Shown piece after piece: positions 1 through 9,000 of a stretch of 24,501 bases of DNA. The position numbers and the translations under genes were made by a program. This DNA is from Maritimibacter sp. (GTDB lineage: Bacteria > Pseudomonadota > Alphaproteobacteria > Rhodobacterales > Rhodobacteraceae), in contig JAGRMP010000347.1 in assembly GCA_020441225.1 (NCBI GenBank), positions 1 to 24,501 on the forward strand, given 5' to 3'. Below the pieces are notes generated by a model, which was given only the letters and a program-made list of their open reading frames with translations, was not told where the DNA came from and made no database searches. Within the stretch, counting starts at the first letter, position 1, and each line of letters begins with the position of its first letter.

Positions 1-58
1 AGCTCGCACACCCCTCGCACATCCGGCCTTGGAAAGGCTCGGCGGCCGGCCGTCGCGG

Positions 59-544
59 TCAGTCGCGCATCCGGGCGGCGGCGATCCAGACGAAGACGAA
101 GACCAGCGAGCCGATGGCGTTGAGGTTGGCCATGGTGATGTCGAGCAGCTCCAGCGGGATTGCGTCCGACATCCGCCAGGGGATCTCGTCGCAGCGCACC
201 AGCGGCGCCTGGGTGAGCTGGCCCACGAGGTCTTCGGTGCTGAGCCCCGAGACGCCGCTGCCGGTGCAGGACGCGGGGCCGGGCCACCAGTGGCGTTCGA
301 CCCCGCTGTGGTAGAAGCCGATCGCAGAGGTGGCGGCGGCCAGAACGGCGCCGACCCAGGCGAGCCAGTACCAGCGTGCCGCGAGCGCGATGAACCCGAT
401 CACGATGATCGCGTAATGCGGGCCCCGCTGCCAGTAGCACAGCTGGCAGGGCGCGTAGCCGAGGAGCTGGAAGGTCCATGCCCCGGCGATGGAGAGGGTC
501 GAAAAGGCCCAGGCGACGAAGATCAGGGTGCGGCGTGTCAGCAT
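59..544 (-). CDS. dsbB: Disulfide bond formation protein DsbB
   Basis: Inner-membrane quinone reductase that reoxidises the periplasmic thiol oxidase DsbA and passes electrons to ubiquinone. Starting at the ATG at 544 gives 161 aa, the usual DsbB size. Four hydrophobic segments are visible. The first periplasmic pair is the CQLC motif (Cys33, Cys36) with the following YWQR typical of the family. The second pair is Cys93 and Cys118 in the second periplasmic loop, so all four catalytic cysteines are present. The frame stays open for 12 codons upstream of 544, but that would overlap the previous gene. The chosen start lies only 4 bp after the stop of the YqaA-like gene, so the two are probably co-transcribed. 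Confidence 0.93.
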   Translation of the reverse strand: MLTRRTLIFVAWAFSTLSIAGAWTFQLLGYAPCQLCYWQRGPHYAIIVIGFIALAARWYWLAWVGAVLAAATSAIGFYHSGVERHWWPGPASCTGSGVSGLSTEDLVGQLTQAPLVRCDEIPWRMSDAIPLELLDITMANLNAIGSLVFVFVWIAAARMRD

Positions 545-548
545 GGCG

Positions 549-1127
549 TCAGAGATACTTGATTGCCACGAACCCGCCAAGCAGCAGGATCATGAACAGG
601 GTGAACATCAGCCCGAGGCGCTTCTCGATGAAATCGCGGATCGGCTCGCCGAACTTCCACAACAGCCCGGCCACGAGGAAGAACCGGAAGCCGCGCGCGA
701 TGATCGAGGCGACCATGAAGACCATGAAGTTGAGCCCGGTGACCCCCGACAGGATGGTGATGACCTTGTAGGGGAAGGGGGTGATGCCGGCGATCAGCAC
801 CGCCCAGGCGCCCCATTCGTTGTACTTGGTCGAGAACTCGGCGAAATAGGCGTCCTTGCCGTAGAACTCGAGCACCGGCCGGCCGACGCTCTCGAAAGCG
901 CCCCAGCCGATGAAATAGCCCAGCATCCCCCCCAGTACCGAGGCCACCAGCGCGACGCCGGCGATCAGGAAGGCGCGTTTCGGGGTGGCGATGATCATCG
1001 GGATCATCAGGATATCGGGCGGGATCGGGAAGACCGAGCTTTCGACGAAGGCCACGAAGGCGAGCGCCCAGAGCGCGTGTTTGCTCTCGGCGAGCGAGAT
1101 CGTCCAGTCGTAGAGTTTGCGCAGCAT
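549..1127 (-). CDS. YqaA family VTT/DedA-like inner-membrane protein
   Basis: 192-aa polytopic membrane protein of the YqaA branch of the DedA/SNARE-associated (VTT) family. Known DedA relatives act in lipid-carrier transport and envelope homeostasis; the substrate of this branch is not established. The sequence shows the early ESS(V)FPIPPD motif, the glycine-rich membrane segment after it, and a later GITPFPYK motif, where the family carries its conserved prolines and basic residue. The start at 1127 (MLRKLYDW) is chosen because the longer open frame upstream is arginine/proline-rich and unlike the family. It is the first gene of a two-gene unit with dsbB. Confidence 0.88.
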   Translation of the reverse strand: MLRKLYDWTISLAESKHALWALAFVAFVESSVFPIPPDILMIPMIIATPKRAFLIAGVALVASVLGGMLGYFIGWGAFESVGRPVLEFYGKDAYFAEFSTKYNEWGAWAVLIAGITPFPYKVITILSGVTGLNFMVFMVASIIARGFRFFLVAGLLWKFGEPIRDFIEKRLGLMFTLFMILLLGGFVAIKYL

Positions 1128-1345
1128 GGCCTGCCTCGTTGTTTTCGGCTTTGCAGCATGACCGCGGGGCCCGGTCAAGCCTGCTCTGCGCTTTGCGGCC
1201 GTGACAACGGCGTTACCGGCGCAGGGGCGGGCGCGGCGCGGTGGGTGCCGGGGCGCGGGAACATTCCACCGTCCGGCGACGTTTTGAATTCGCCCGGTCC
1301 GAAATTCGCGGTATGACGGGACCCGGGACAGTGCAGGAGGTTGCG
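1128..1345. other. Divergent intergenic region
   Basis: This 218-bp gap separates the minus-strand YqaA-like/dsbB unit from the plus-strand metallopeptidase gene and must hold promoters for both. The only clear signal is a CAGGAGG Shine-Dalgarno match at 1334-1340, just before the metallopeptidase ATG. No convincing promoter boxes or inverted repeat could be assigned by eye. Confidence 0.5.
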
Positions 1346-2188
1346 ATGAAGTGGCAGGGTCGGCGGGGCAGCCGAAACATCGAGGACCGCCGCGGGCGGG
1401 GCACCCAGACGGCCGGGATCGGCGGCGTTGGGCTGCTGATCGTGCTGGCGATCGGGTATTTCGCCGGGATCGACGTGACGCCACTGCTCGAGGGGCAGGG
1501 CGCGATCACCGGGGGCGGCGGCACCGAGATCACCGAGGCCGACCGGCAGGCGGGCGAGTTCGTCTCGGTCACGCTGGCCGATACCGAGGAGGTCTGGAGC
1601 GCGGTGTTCCAGGAGCAGCTGGGCGAACCCTACACCCCGGTGACGCTCGTGCTCTACAAGGGCGTGACCCAATCGGCCTGCGGCGGCGCTTCGGGCGCGA
1701 CCGGCCCGTTCTATTGTCCGGGCGACAACAAGGTCTATCTCGACACTGATTTCTTCGCCACGATGAGCCGGCAATTGGGCGCGCATGGCGATTTCGCCGC
1801 CGCCTATGTGGTGGCCCACGAGGTGGCGCATCATGTCCAGGACGAGCTCGGCATTCTCGGCGAGGCCAACCGGATCCGCGCCCAGGTGGGCGAGGCCGAG
1901 AGCAACGCGATCTCGGTGCGGATCGAGCTGCAGGCGGATTGTTATTCCGGGATCTGGGCGCGCCATGTCGAAGAGCGCTTCGGCACGCTCGAAAAGGGCG
2001 ATCTCGAAGAGGCGGTGAACGCAGCGCGCCAGATCGGCGACGATACCCTGCAGCGCAACGCCGGCCGGGTGCCGATGCCGCATACCTTCACCCATGGTAC
2101 GTCGCAGCAGCGGTCGCGCTGGTTCGCAGAGGGCTACCGGACCGGCGACATGCGGTCCTGCGACACGTTCTCGACGGACGCTCTCTGA
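1346..2188 (+). CDS. KPN_02809/YpfJ-type neutral zinc metallopeptidase
   Basis: 280-aa predicted zinc metallopeptidase (neutral zinc metallopeptidase family, YpfJ-like). One transmembrane segment lies at about residues 24-41 after a short basic, glycine-rich N-terminus, and the catalytic part should be periplasmic. The HEVAHH zincin motif (His158, Glu159, His162) is clear, followed by the ELQADCYSG block at about 194-202 that supplies further metal-site residues. A CGGASGATGPFYCPGD block at about 112-127 is also typical. The start at 1346 is preceded by CAGGAGG and gives the family-typical MKWQGRR/NIEDRRG N-terminus. The open frame extends 35 codons upstream without a better start. Physiological substrate is unknown. 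Confidence 0.92.
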   Translation: MKWQGRRGSRNIEDRRGRGTQTAGIGGVGLLIVLAIGYFAGIDVTPLLEGQGAITGGGGTEITEADRQAGEFVSVTLADTEEVWSAVFQEQLGEPYTPVTLVLYKGVTQSACGGASGATGPFYCPGDNKVYLDTDFFATMSRQLGAHGDFAAAYVVAHEVAHHVQDELGILGEANRIRAQVGEAESNAISVRIELQADCYSGIWARHVEERFGTLEKGDLEEAVNAARQIGDDTLQRNAGRVPMPHTFTHGTSQQRSRWFAEGYRTGDMRSCDTFSTDAL

Positions 2189-2528
2189 GCGGGCCCGGTC
2201 TTCGGGGCCGGCCAGCAAAGGTCAGGCCGGCGCAGGCCGGGCCGGCAGAGGTCGGGCCACTTGAAAGCGGGCCGCTTGAAGTCGGGCCACCCGGGCAGAG
2301 ACCGCGATGGGGGGCGGGAAGGCGGACCGGGCGGGTGTGCTGCGAAGGGCGCGCGTCCGGCGAACCGGATATCCTGGGCGCGGAACGACCGTGGGCGCCA
2401 GGAACCGGCAGGCCCGACGCTTCCACCAGTCTCCCGTTCGCCGCGCGCCGACGCCATGGATCTGGTGCCTCGGCCGCGCGATCTCGCGATTGACGCTGCG
2501 GGCGCCGGGCGATACATGAAAACTCCGT
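2189..2528. other. Gene-free stretch between metallopeptidase and tRNA-Leu
   Basis: 340 bp with no credible gene. Several long open frames cross it on both strands, but they are proline/arginine-rich and some run straight through the tRNA. The first 110 bp contain a degenerate 15-bp tandem repeat, listed separately. The rest shows no feature I can name; it should contain the tRNA promoter. Confidence 0.6.
2211..2300. repeat. Degenerate 15-bp tandem repeat, about six units
   Basis: Six consecutive 15-bp units begin with GCC (2211, 2226, 2241, 2256, 2271, 2286). Most end in a purine-rich stretch plus GTCGG or a similar GG. Units 4 and 5 (GCCACTTGAAAGCGG and GCCGCTTGAAGTCGG) are the closest pair. 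Because 15 is a multiple of three, all frames show five-residue periodicity. On the minus strand it reads as P-[DA]-[FL]-x-x units that look faintly like a pentapeptide repeat. There is no credible start or complete gene, so it is a simple repeat or a relic. Confidence 0.55.
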
Positions 2529-2615
2529 GCCCGAGTGGCGGAATTGGTAGACGCAGGGGATTCAAAATCCCCCGATGGCAACATCTTGTCGGTTCGAGTC
2601 CGACCTCGGGTACCA
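2529..2615 (+). tRNA. tRNA-Leu (anticodon CAA)
   Basis: 87-nt class II tRNA with encoded CCA. The acceptor strand GCCCGAG at 2529-2535 pairs with CTCGGGT at 2605-2611, with one G-U at the end. The anticodon stem GGGGA/TCCCC encloses loop TTCAAAA, giving anticodon CAA (codon UUG). A long variable arm and the T-loop TTCGAGTC are present. A run of six T follows at 2629-2634 and may end transcription. An integrase gene ending 85 bp downstream suggests the 3' half of this tRNA served as attachment site for the adjacent island. Confidence 0.96.
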
Positions 2616-2673
2616 CTGATATTTAAGGTTTTTTCAGGCCACATCTTCGCTTGGTGGAGCGTGGAGATAGCCT

Positions 2674-2696
2674 GACTCCCACATCCGACTCCCACA
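2674..2696. repeat. Direct repeat GACTCCCACA x2 near the putative attachment site
   Basis: GACTCCCACA occurs at 2674-2683 and again at 2687-2696, a 13-bp period, between the tRNA and the end of the integrase gene. Short direct repeats beside an attachment site often serve as recombinase or excisionase arm-type binding sites. That role is inference from position; the repeat itself is plain in the sequence. Confidence 0.5.
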
Positions 2697-2699
2697 GGG

Positions 2700-3785
2700 T
2701 CAATCCGAACGTCGCATCTGCGCATTGCGCGAGAGCGTCTTTCGGTCCGCTTCTTTGCGATATTTCGCTACCATTTCGAGGCTCTGACCGGTCACCGCCT
2801 GGATCTCCGCGTCGGAGCAACCTGCCTCCGCGAGTTCGACACAGGCGCGTTTTCGCAAACCATGAAGAGTGTACCGCGTGGCATCGTCGTCATATTCATC
2901 TGCGATGTCGGCGAGCGTAGTGCGCCATTTCCTGAAATCCTTCTCAATCGAGTCGTACGATTTCGGCGATTTCTCGGTTCTTGCCAGCACATGGCGCGAG
3001 CCAGCCGGAAGTCCTCCCACAAGGGTCCGCAGGCGGTCAGGACAGTAGATCGGAAAGGTGTTGTCGCCCTTCTCGTCGCGAACGGTGACCCACTCACCCT
3101 GGAAAGCACTGCGCAGCATTTTGATCGCGGCGGACGGGCGTTGGCCGGTCCCTCGGATCAGCTCGCACGCGGTGCGTACATCCGAGGGGGCATCGTCCAG
3201 GGCATCGAGCATCCAGTCCGGCCAAGTCGGATACTCGCGCTGTGGACCATATTTGTCTATGCGAGCCGCCGGGTTCTCACCCAAAGGCCAGTCGAGCTGT
3301 TCCTTTGCATAGTTCCAGAGCAGAGAGACCGCTTGCAGCATCCAATCGGCCGCACGGGTCGTAGAAGCCATCGCATTGTGTTTGTTACGAATTGCCGTGC
3401 GCGTCGTGAAAGCCATCGCCTTGTCTGCGTTTTTCTCGAGGATCTTTTCGAATTCCCGATTGTATGACTTCCTGGTGCTCTCAGCGAGCTTCAGTATGTT
3501 TTTCGGATCAGTACGCCACTCGCGGATGCACTCACCCCAGGTGTGCGTCGGCGTTTTTCGCTGAGACGGATGTCGTCCAGCCTCAACAGCCCAGTATTCC
3601 TCATCGAGCTTCTGAAAGTCCCCGCCCCAATTCAGTTTGATTGCGCGCTCCTTGCGCTTGCCGGAAGCGTCGGTCCACGTGATTCGATGGTACGGGACCC
3701 ATTCACGCCCGTTGCGGGGCCAAACCCATTTCAGGCGCTCCCTTTTCACTTTCGGTTTCGGGGGCCGTTTCCTACTCGAAGTCAT
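2700..3785 (-). CDS. int: Tyrosine recombinase (phage-type integrase)
   Basis: 361-aa site-specific tyrosine recombinase expected to integrate and excise the island at the neighbouring tRNA-Leu. The N-terminal third is basic, with a core-binding-like helical segment at about 85-175. The catalytic domain shows the first Arg in GTGQRPSAA (about residue 216), an HGLRKR box (His308, Arg311), and the nucleophile in VAKYRK (Tyr342). The second conserved His is replaced: the LGH-type box reads VTGQS. The start at 3785 (MTSSRKRP) overlaps the excisionase stop by 14 bp, suggesting coupled translation; 26 more codons are open upstream. Transcription runs toward the tRNA, as is usual for tRNA-targeting islands. 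Confidence 0.93.
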   Translation of the reverse strand: MTSSRKRPPKPKVKRERLKWVWPRNGREWVPYHRITWTDASGKRKERAIKLNWGGDFQKLDEEYWAVEAGRHPSQRKTPTHTWGECIREWRTDPKNILKLAESTRKSYNREFEKILEKNADKAMAFTTRTAIRNKHNAMASTTRAADWMLQAVSLLWNYAKEQLDWPLGENPAARIDKYGPQREYPTWPDWMLDALDDAPSDVRTACELIRGTGQRPSAAIKMLRSAFQGEWVTVRDEKGDNTFPIYCPDRLRTLVGGLPAGSRHVLARTEKSPKSYDSIEKDFRKWRTTLADIADEYDDDATRYTLHGLRKRACVELAEAGCSDAEIQAVTGQSLEMVAKYRKEADRKTLSRNAQMRRSD

Positions 3786-3984
3786 CGTGTTCCTCTGGTT
3801 TACTCGCCGCGCCGGAAAAAATCGCTTCCAGGTCCGCGACGTACCAACGCTCGATTTCGCCAATATGTTGGGCCGGCGGCAGAGCTCCCCGGTCCACGAG
3901 CCGACGGAACTCCGCCGCCGACATGTCCAGCATGGCGGCGGCAGTCCGTTCCTTGACTGCGATCGGGTGTGCGCGCGGTTGCAT
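3772..3984 (-). CDS. AlpA/MerR-like DNA-binding protein, probable excisionase
   Basis: 70-aa protein with one helix-turn-helix: RTAAAMLDMSAAEFRRLVDRG followed by a short wing ending in RWYVADLEAIF, the pattern of AlpA/HTH_17 excisionases. The acidic tail (EEHDDFE) overlaps the integrase start. Known proteins of this kind bend attachment-site DNA to direct excision, or activate the integrase gene. The ATG at 3984 is preceded by a GGAG motif about 8 nt upstream and gives an excisionase-sized product. The frame stays open to a GTG at 4143, but the extra 53 residues look non-coding. Confidence 0.75.
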   Translation of the reverse strand: MQPRAHPIAVKERTAAAMLDMSAAEFRRLVDRGALPPAQHIGEIERWYVADLEAIFSGAASKPEEHDDFE

Positions 3985-4396
3985 CCTGATGCTCCGTTCC
4001 TTGGAGTTCAGGAAATCGGTTCGAGCGTCTCGGCACGGAAATGCAAAATGCGGTTCTCTTGGTTGTCGGGTCGGGACATGGGGTGATGCCGGCGGATCGG
4101 GGCGAATGGCGTCTCGGAAGCATGGGATGAGACCTCCTTTCACTGCTTTCGGTTGCGACTCCGGGGCTCATGTAGATCCAACCATTGGCGAGCGGATCTG
4201 CGCTGCTCGATGGGCTGGCCAAAGGGGATATTGGCCAATTCCGAAAAATGCGAAGCGAGGAAGCGAGGTTTTCTTTTCTCGGTCGAACGCCTTTGGCGGC
4301 CTACCGCCTTGAAACCCGGGGCCGCATTGAACGAAGGGAAGAAATGTCACAAGATGATGGGCCGGTCGTAGGTTCGGTAGGAACGGAGCAGGTCTG
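3985..4396. other. Intergenic region between excisionase and 537-aa gene
   Basis: About 410 bp separating divergent genes, so it should contain promoters in both directions. Visible signals are a perfect 10-bp palindrome ATTGGCCAAT at 4230-4239 with a second TGGCCAA at 4216-4222, a tandem 8-bp duplication GAAGCGAG at 4252-4267, and on the minus strand a near-perfect Shine-Dalgarno AGGAGGT at 4138-4132. That last motif sits 8 nt before an ATG (4123) that opens a frame other than the excisionase frame. No gene is convincing here. Confidence 0.5.
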
Positions 4397-6010
4397 ATGA
4401 GTATGTCGTTGCGCGAAGGCCTTTCGCCCCTTGCAAATCGAATGCCTCGCCCGACGCGCAACATCGAGGTCCTGAGGGTCTCGGCACGACTCGACGGCCG
4501 CGATTACGCGGCCGTGGCGAACGAAGCACGGCAGGCCGTGCTCGCATGGGCACAGAGAAGGGCGGGTGCCCGGCTGCCGCAGGAAGCCTGGGACCACGGC
4601 GAATTCGAACTCCTGGCAGGCGGGCGCAATAGCATGGCGGTGAGGGTGTCGAACGAACGCGCCGACATATGGTCTCTGCGAGCAGAGGATCCCGACAAGG
4701 ATGTCGCCGGCAGGGTTTGGGCCACTGAAATCGTCATCGGTGGTGCCATTGATGAACGACCCCAAGTCGGTGTTCGACTTGTTGTCTCTACGACGGAACA
4801 TGATCTCAACATTGAACCGCATGTGCCTGGCTTGGTACTCCAACTCGCTGAGTCCCCTGGCCTGATCCGCGGTGGGCGCAAACTTCGAGGCACAAGCACC
4901 ATCGTTTCCACCGAGCACGATACGGAAGATCTCTGTGACCACCTGATCGACCCGGATCGCCACCTCCCAGTTGTAGTCGCCTCAATCCCCGAGGACTCCG
5001 ACGGCGAAACCATGATCGACCTTGAGACTGTGGCGAAATCGACGGTCGGGATGGCACGTGTGTTTCGGTTGACGCCACAAGCGAGCTGGACCATGACCCG
5101 GCGCCTGGGGAGCAAACGTTCCGTTTTCGCTGGCGGTGTCAGGATCTACCTGCCTGGTTTCTCCGAGGTTGATGATCCCTACCGGCATCGACTTTTCCTC
5201 GCCGACCATTTGATCCTCGCAGAAGACCAGGCGGCGTGCGAGGCGTGGTTGCGGCGGACGGTCGCGGATACCGCAATCGCGGGGCTTCGTCTCGGCAAAG
5301 ATGTCCTGGAGTTCGTCAATGTTCGAACAGCGAGTAGGCGGCTCCAGAAGGAGGACGCGAAGGGCGCCGGGTCAAGCGACTCCGACGCCACCGAGGCATT
5401 CGAAGGACTCATTGCAAGCCTTGAGAGCGAACTCGCTGAAAAAACCGGAGAAATCGACGGATACGTGGATGAAATAGAAGCCACGGAAGCTCGGGCAGAA
5501 GCGTCGGAACAAGAAAACCGTGCCCTGCTCGCACGGATCCGAGTCCTGGAAGCTGCGCTGGTGGCATCAGGCGAAACCGAACAACGGTCGGAGGAGCTAC
5601 CTTCAAGCTGGGCGGACTTCGCTGACTGGATCGATGAGACCTACCCGGACCGGGTAGTTCTGACGAGAGCCGCCCGGCGAATGCTGCGCAGCCCCGATTA
5701 TGAGGACGTTACGAGCGCGGCCAGAATGGTGCGATGGCTTGCAACTGATCATTTTGCAATGCGGATGAATGGTGGGGACAGCCTCAGAGACTACCCCATC
5801 GAACCTGGATTCCGGAACTCGCTGTGCGGCGGCGACGAGTATAGGACGTACTGGAGAACTCGTTCCCAACAGGTCGACTGGCACGTCAAGAACGGCGGCA
5901 ACACACGCGACCCGAGGCGTTGTTTCCGGATCTATTACTTCTGGGAGCCGGAAACCCAAACGACGGTCATCGACCACCTTCCGGGTCACCGGACAACTTC
6001 AGCCTCGTAG
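4397..6010 (+). CDS. Unrecognised coiled-coil protein beside the Druantia locus
   Basis: 537-aa protein with no family I can name securely. Residues 1-300 look like a mixed alpha/beta globular domain with several short hydrophobic strands. About 305-395 is acidic and Ala/Glu-rich with heptad spacing, a likely coiled coil. Residues 405-537 form a second globular part beginning SSWADFADWIDETYPDRV and ending in a block with HVKNGGNTRD, RRCFRIYYFW and DHLPGH. I believe similar C-terminal blocks occur in other uncharacterised island proteins, but I cannot confirm this. A GGAG lies 7 nt before the ATG; a second ATG is two codons later. It ends 40 bp from the converging druE stop and lies inside the integrase-bounded island, so it may be an accessory defence gene or an independent system. 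No enzyme motif is apparent. Confidence 0.8.
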   Translation: MSMSLREGLSPLANRMPRPTRNIEVLRVSARLDGRDYAAVANEARQAVLAWAQRRAGARLPQEAWDHGEFELLAGGRNSMAVRVSNERADIWSLRAEDPDKDVAGRVWATEIVIGGAIDERPQVGVRLVVSTTEHDLNIEPHVPGLVLQLAESPGLIRGGRKLRGTSTIVSTEHDTEDLCDHLIDPDRHLPVVVASIPEDSDGETMIDLETVAKSTVGMARVFRLTPQASWTMTRRLGSKRSVFAGGVRIYLPGFSEVDDPYRHRLFLADHLILAEDQAACEAWLRRTVADTAIAGLRLGKDVLEFVNVRTASRRLQKEDAKGAGSSDSDATEAFEGLIASLESELAEKTGEIDGYVDEIEATEARAEASEQENRALLARIRVLEAALVASGETEQRSEELPSSWADFADWIDETYPDRVVLTRAARRMLRSPDYEDVTSAARMVRWLATDHFAMRMNGGDSLRDYPIEPGFRNSLCGGDEYRTYWRTRSQQVDWHVKNGGNTRDPRRCFRIYYFWEPETQTTVIDHLPGHRTTSAS

Positions 6011-6050
6011 CCCTGGTCGAAGACGCAAGCGACACACGGCCACTCGTGTT

Positions 6051-9000
6051 TCATTGGCTTTCCCAGACAATGGGTTCATCGCCACCTGAAATCGCAAGCG
6101 CACGCCCAAAAATACCTTTGGCCTGGAGCGCAGGATCTTGTCGGAAATCGTGCCGCAGATCCTTGCCACCACATTTCCACCCCCCAAATCCCTGGTCGAA
6201 AAGGACGCGGTAACGGCGGCCATCCTTCAGGCGGATTGTCATCTGGCGTCGATGAGGGAGGTCGTTCTTTCGCATCGCCATCCGGATATTCGCACTGGGC
6301 AACAGCGCGCGCAGAAACGATATTCGGGCTCCATCGTCGATGAAGCTGTGAAACACCTTCGGGAAATCGGGCTGATTCCAGGGCGCTTCGTTCGGCGCAA
6401 GATCAATCGAAAGCGACGCACCGGTGGCGCCAGGTGCGGCCCTCAACGTCTCCGACAGGAGGACCACGGTGACCGGGGTGAGCATATAGCGATCCGAATA
6501 GGATATCGCCTCGACCCCATGGTCTGCCATCGCCGACATTTCCAGGGGCAGGTGTCTCGACAAAGCCTTCCAGAATCTTGCGCCAAAGCCACGGATTGGC
6601 CCGTCAAGACTTGCGTCAGGTTCAATGACCTTTCCGTTTCCTGTGCCGAATTCGAGCAGTTTCGACGCCGACAGCAGGGTTGGCGTCGCCTCTGAAGAAT
6701 AGGGCCCGACAAGGATGGCGGCGCCCGATCCGTTGGCCCATTCAACAGTGGGGACCGCCTCATTCTCGGCCTGGACCGCAACGCCCCGTCTGGCGCCGTC
6801 CTTGCCGGAAAGGCACGCGACCATGGCGAGACCGCCCGCATCGAGCATCTCCGGGATGATGCCGACCTTGGCGTGCTCCGAGATGCGATGCAGCGCGAGC
6901 TTGACCCCGAGGTCAAACCCAGCATGGGAAATCGTGTTCTTCGCAAAGAGCAGGCGTACCTCGGTGCCCGACTCCGCGAGGTCCCGTATTGCGCCCCGGG
7001 CATTCCAAGCGGAAAGGTCCCAAGTGTCAGGATGCCCACGCAGAAACAGATCGACTCTCGAGAGCGTACCGGCGCGCCGGGCCCGGTCGAGGGCGGCAGT
7101 CAGGCTGCCGCCAAGCGAGCGCGTCGCGGGCCCGAAAACCTGTAATGCGTCTGGTATGCGGATTCTCTCGAGGATGGTTCGCGCGCAGCGCAAGGCCGCG
7201 GCCCGGTCGAGGCGGATTTCCTGGAGACTCAAGTCGGGTTGAAGGATGCAGGACGGGCAACCGTGCACACATTTCTCGGGACAATCGAGCACCTCGGCCG
7301 CTCGGGCCAACATGGCTGCGAAAAGCTCGGCTTCCTGCAACCGGGCAACCAGGCCTGCGCCCCCGGCGGCGCGGTCGAGAAGCCAAAGCGATACCAGACG
7401 GTCCTGGTCCACCCCGACACTCGGTCCGGCCGCGACGCCGATCTCGGCGGTCTCGACGCCGAGGCGTTCGCTGAGGGCCTCGCGCAGGGCCGCACCGAGG
7501 GCCAGGGCCGCGCCTTCGCCGACGCCGGCCGGCAGCTGAAACTCGAACACATCTGTGCGGGTTGTCTGCGCAAGGTGAACGTTGCGCTGAAGACGGTTCG
7601 GCGCGGTGTAGCCTCCCGGGCAGCGATTGTCAGAGGTTAGCCTGGTCGATTGGCTGCGTGCGAGGGGGAAATGGCGTTCCATTACGGAGGGGATTGCAGC
7701 CGCAACACCTTGTTCGGGATCGGCCATCGGTGCGGCCCGGCCGCAGTCCAGGCAGACCGCGAAGCCACCACCGAGTTTTCCGCTCGAGCGGTTCACGACC
7801 AACCCGACCGGGTCGTGCCGATAGCGACCCGCCGTCGGATCGGGGAGGGCGATCCAGTCGGCTCCCCGGGCAGAAACGCGCGGCGCGATGTAGGGGCTGT
7901 GTTCGAGGGCCTCGTATCCAGTGTGCGGGGGCTTGCGGGTCAGGAAGCCCGCGGGCCTGAGGATCTTCTTGGTCTCGATTGCGATGCCCTGGCAACTTGG
8001 GCAGGCGTCGGGCGCGCCAACGGCCGAGACCCCGAAGGCGTGACAGGTCTTGCATTCCCAGTAGTACTGAAAATCTTCCAGCTTCGAGGTGTCGGTTTCC
8101 GCGCCCCAGGCCGGGCGTACACCCTCGGATTGGTAGACCAGACCGTCGATGACCAGCTCGGCACCAGGCGCATATTCCCGGATCGCCTGGTGCAATTCCC
8201 GCGATGCACCGCCACGCTTGTGGAAACTGATCCCCTGGTCCTCGTATTGCCCGCCAGAGATCAGCGGGTCGAACGTGACCACGTCGGTGGCGAACCCATA
8301 CGCCGGGGTGAAGCCGCGCCTCGCGAGGTCCCCGATCAGGAATTCTCCGGCCATTCGTTTTGCACGCAGTTCGAACGCTTTGGCGGCGTCGTCCTCTGCA
8401 CCATTCTGGCGGTCCAGGATGTCGCGATATTCCTGCCGCCAGGTCTGGGTGATCTGTTCCAACGCATTCAGGGTCCGCTCGATCATGTGGTGCGTCTGCA
8501 CCCCGTCGAGAACCGTACCTTTCACCAGATCCGTGAGCCGCATGACCAGATTGGTGTCATTTGCGAGGTCGCCTTTCAGATCGTCCAGGCAACTGTCGAC
8601 GGGCGAGCCCCCGACGATCGCCGTGTCGACCTTTTCCGTTCCGAAGAACCACCCGGAGTTCGCCCGGATATTGAGACCGCCTCCTGTCCGGAACCAGTGG
8701 CCGAGCAGAGCGGCATTCACGTGGCGTTGCACCAGAGGGGCGCTGTCGAACCATACTTTGGGTGCCGCGATCGGGCGTTTCAGGAATTCGATGGGCTTCT
8801 TGAAGGCGAGAATGTCGAGAGGAAGATCGCGGCAGAAGGTCAGCCCGAACGCCCAGGGTTCGCGCCGGCGTCCTGCCCTGCCGACCCGCTGACGGTAGTT
8901 CGAAAGGGCAGGGGGGACGTTGGCATTCACCACGAGTTGGACTGCGGCGATATCGACGCCCATTTCCATTGTGGTCGAGCAGTTGAGAAGGTTGATCTCG

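Noticed and set aside
489..2218. Long ORFs at 489-1316 (+) and 1175-2218 (-)
   Set aside because: Antisense shadows of the YqaA-like, dsbB and metallopeptidase genes; His/Asp/Arg-rich with no recognisable domain.
2134..2725. Minus-strand ORFs starting MVPEVGLEPTRCC and similar over the tRNA
   Set aside because: They read through the tRNA-Leu gene antisense and show the well-known spurious 'translated tRNA' peptide; not genes.
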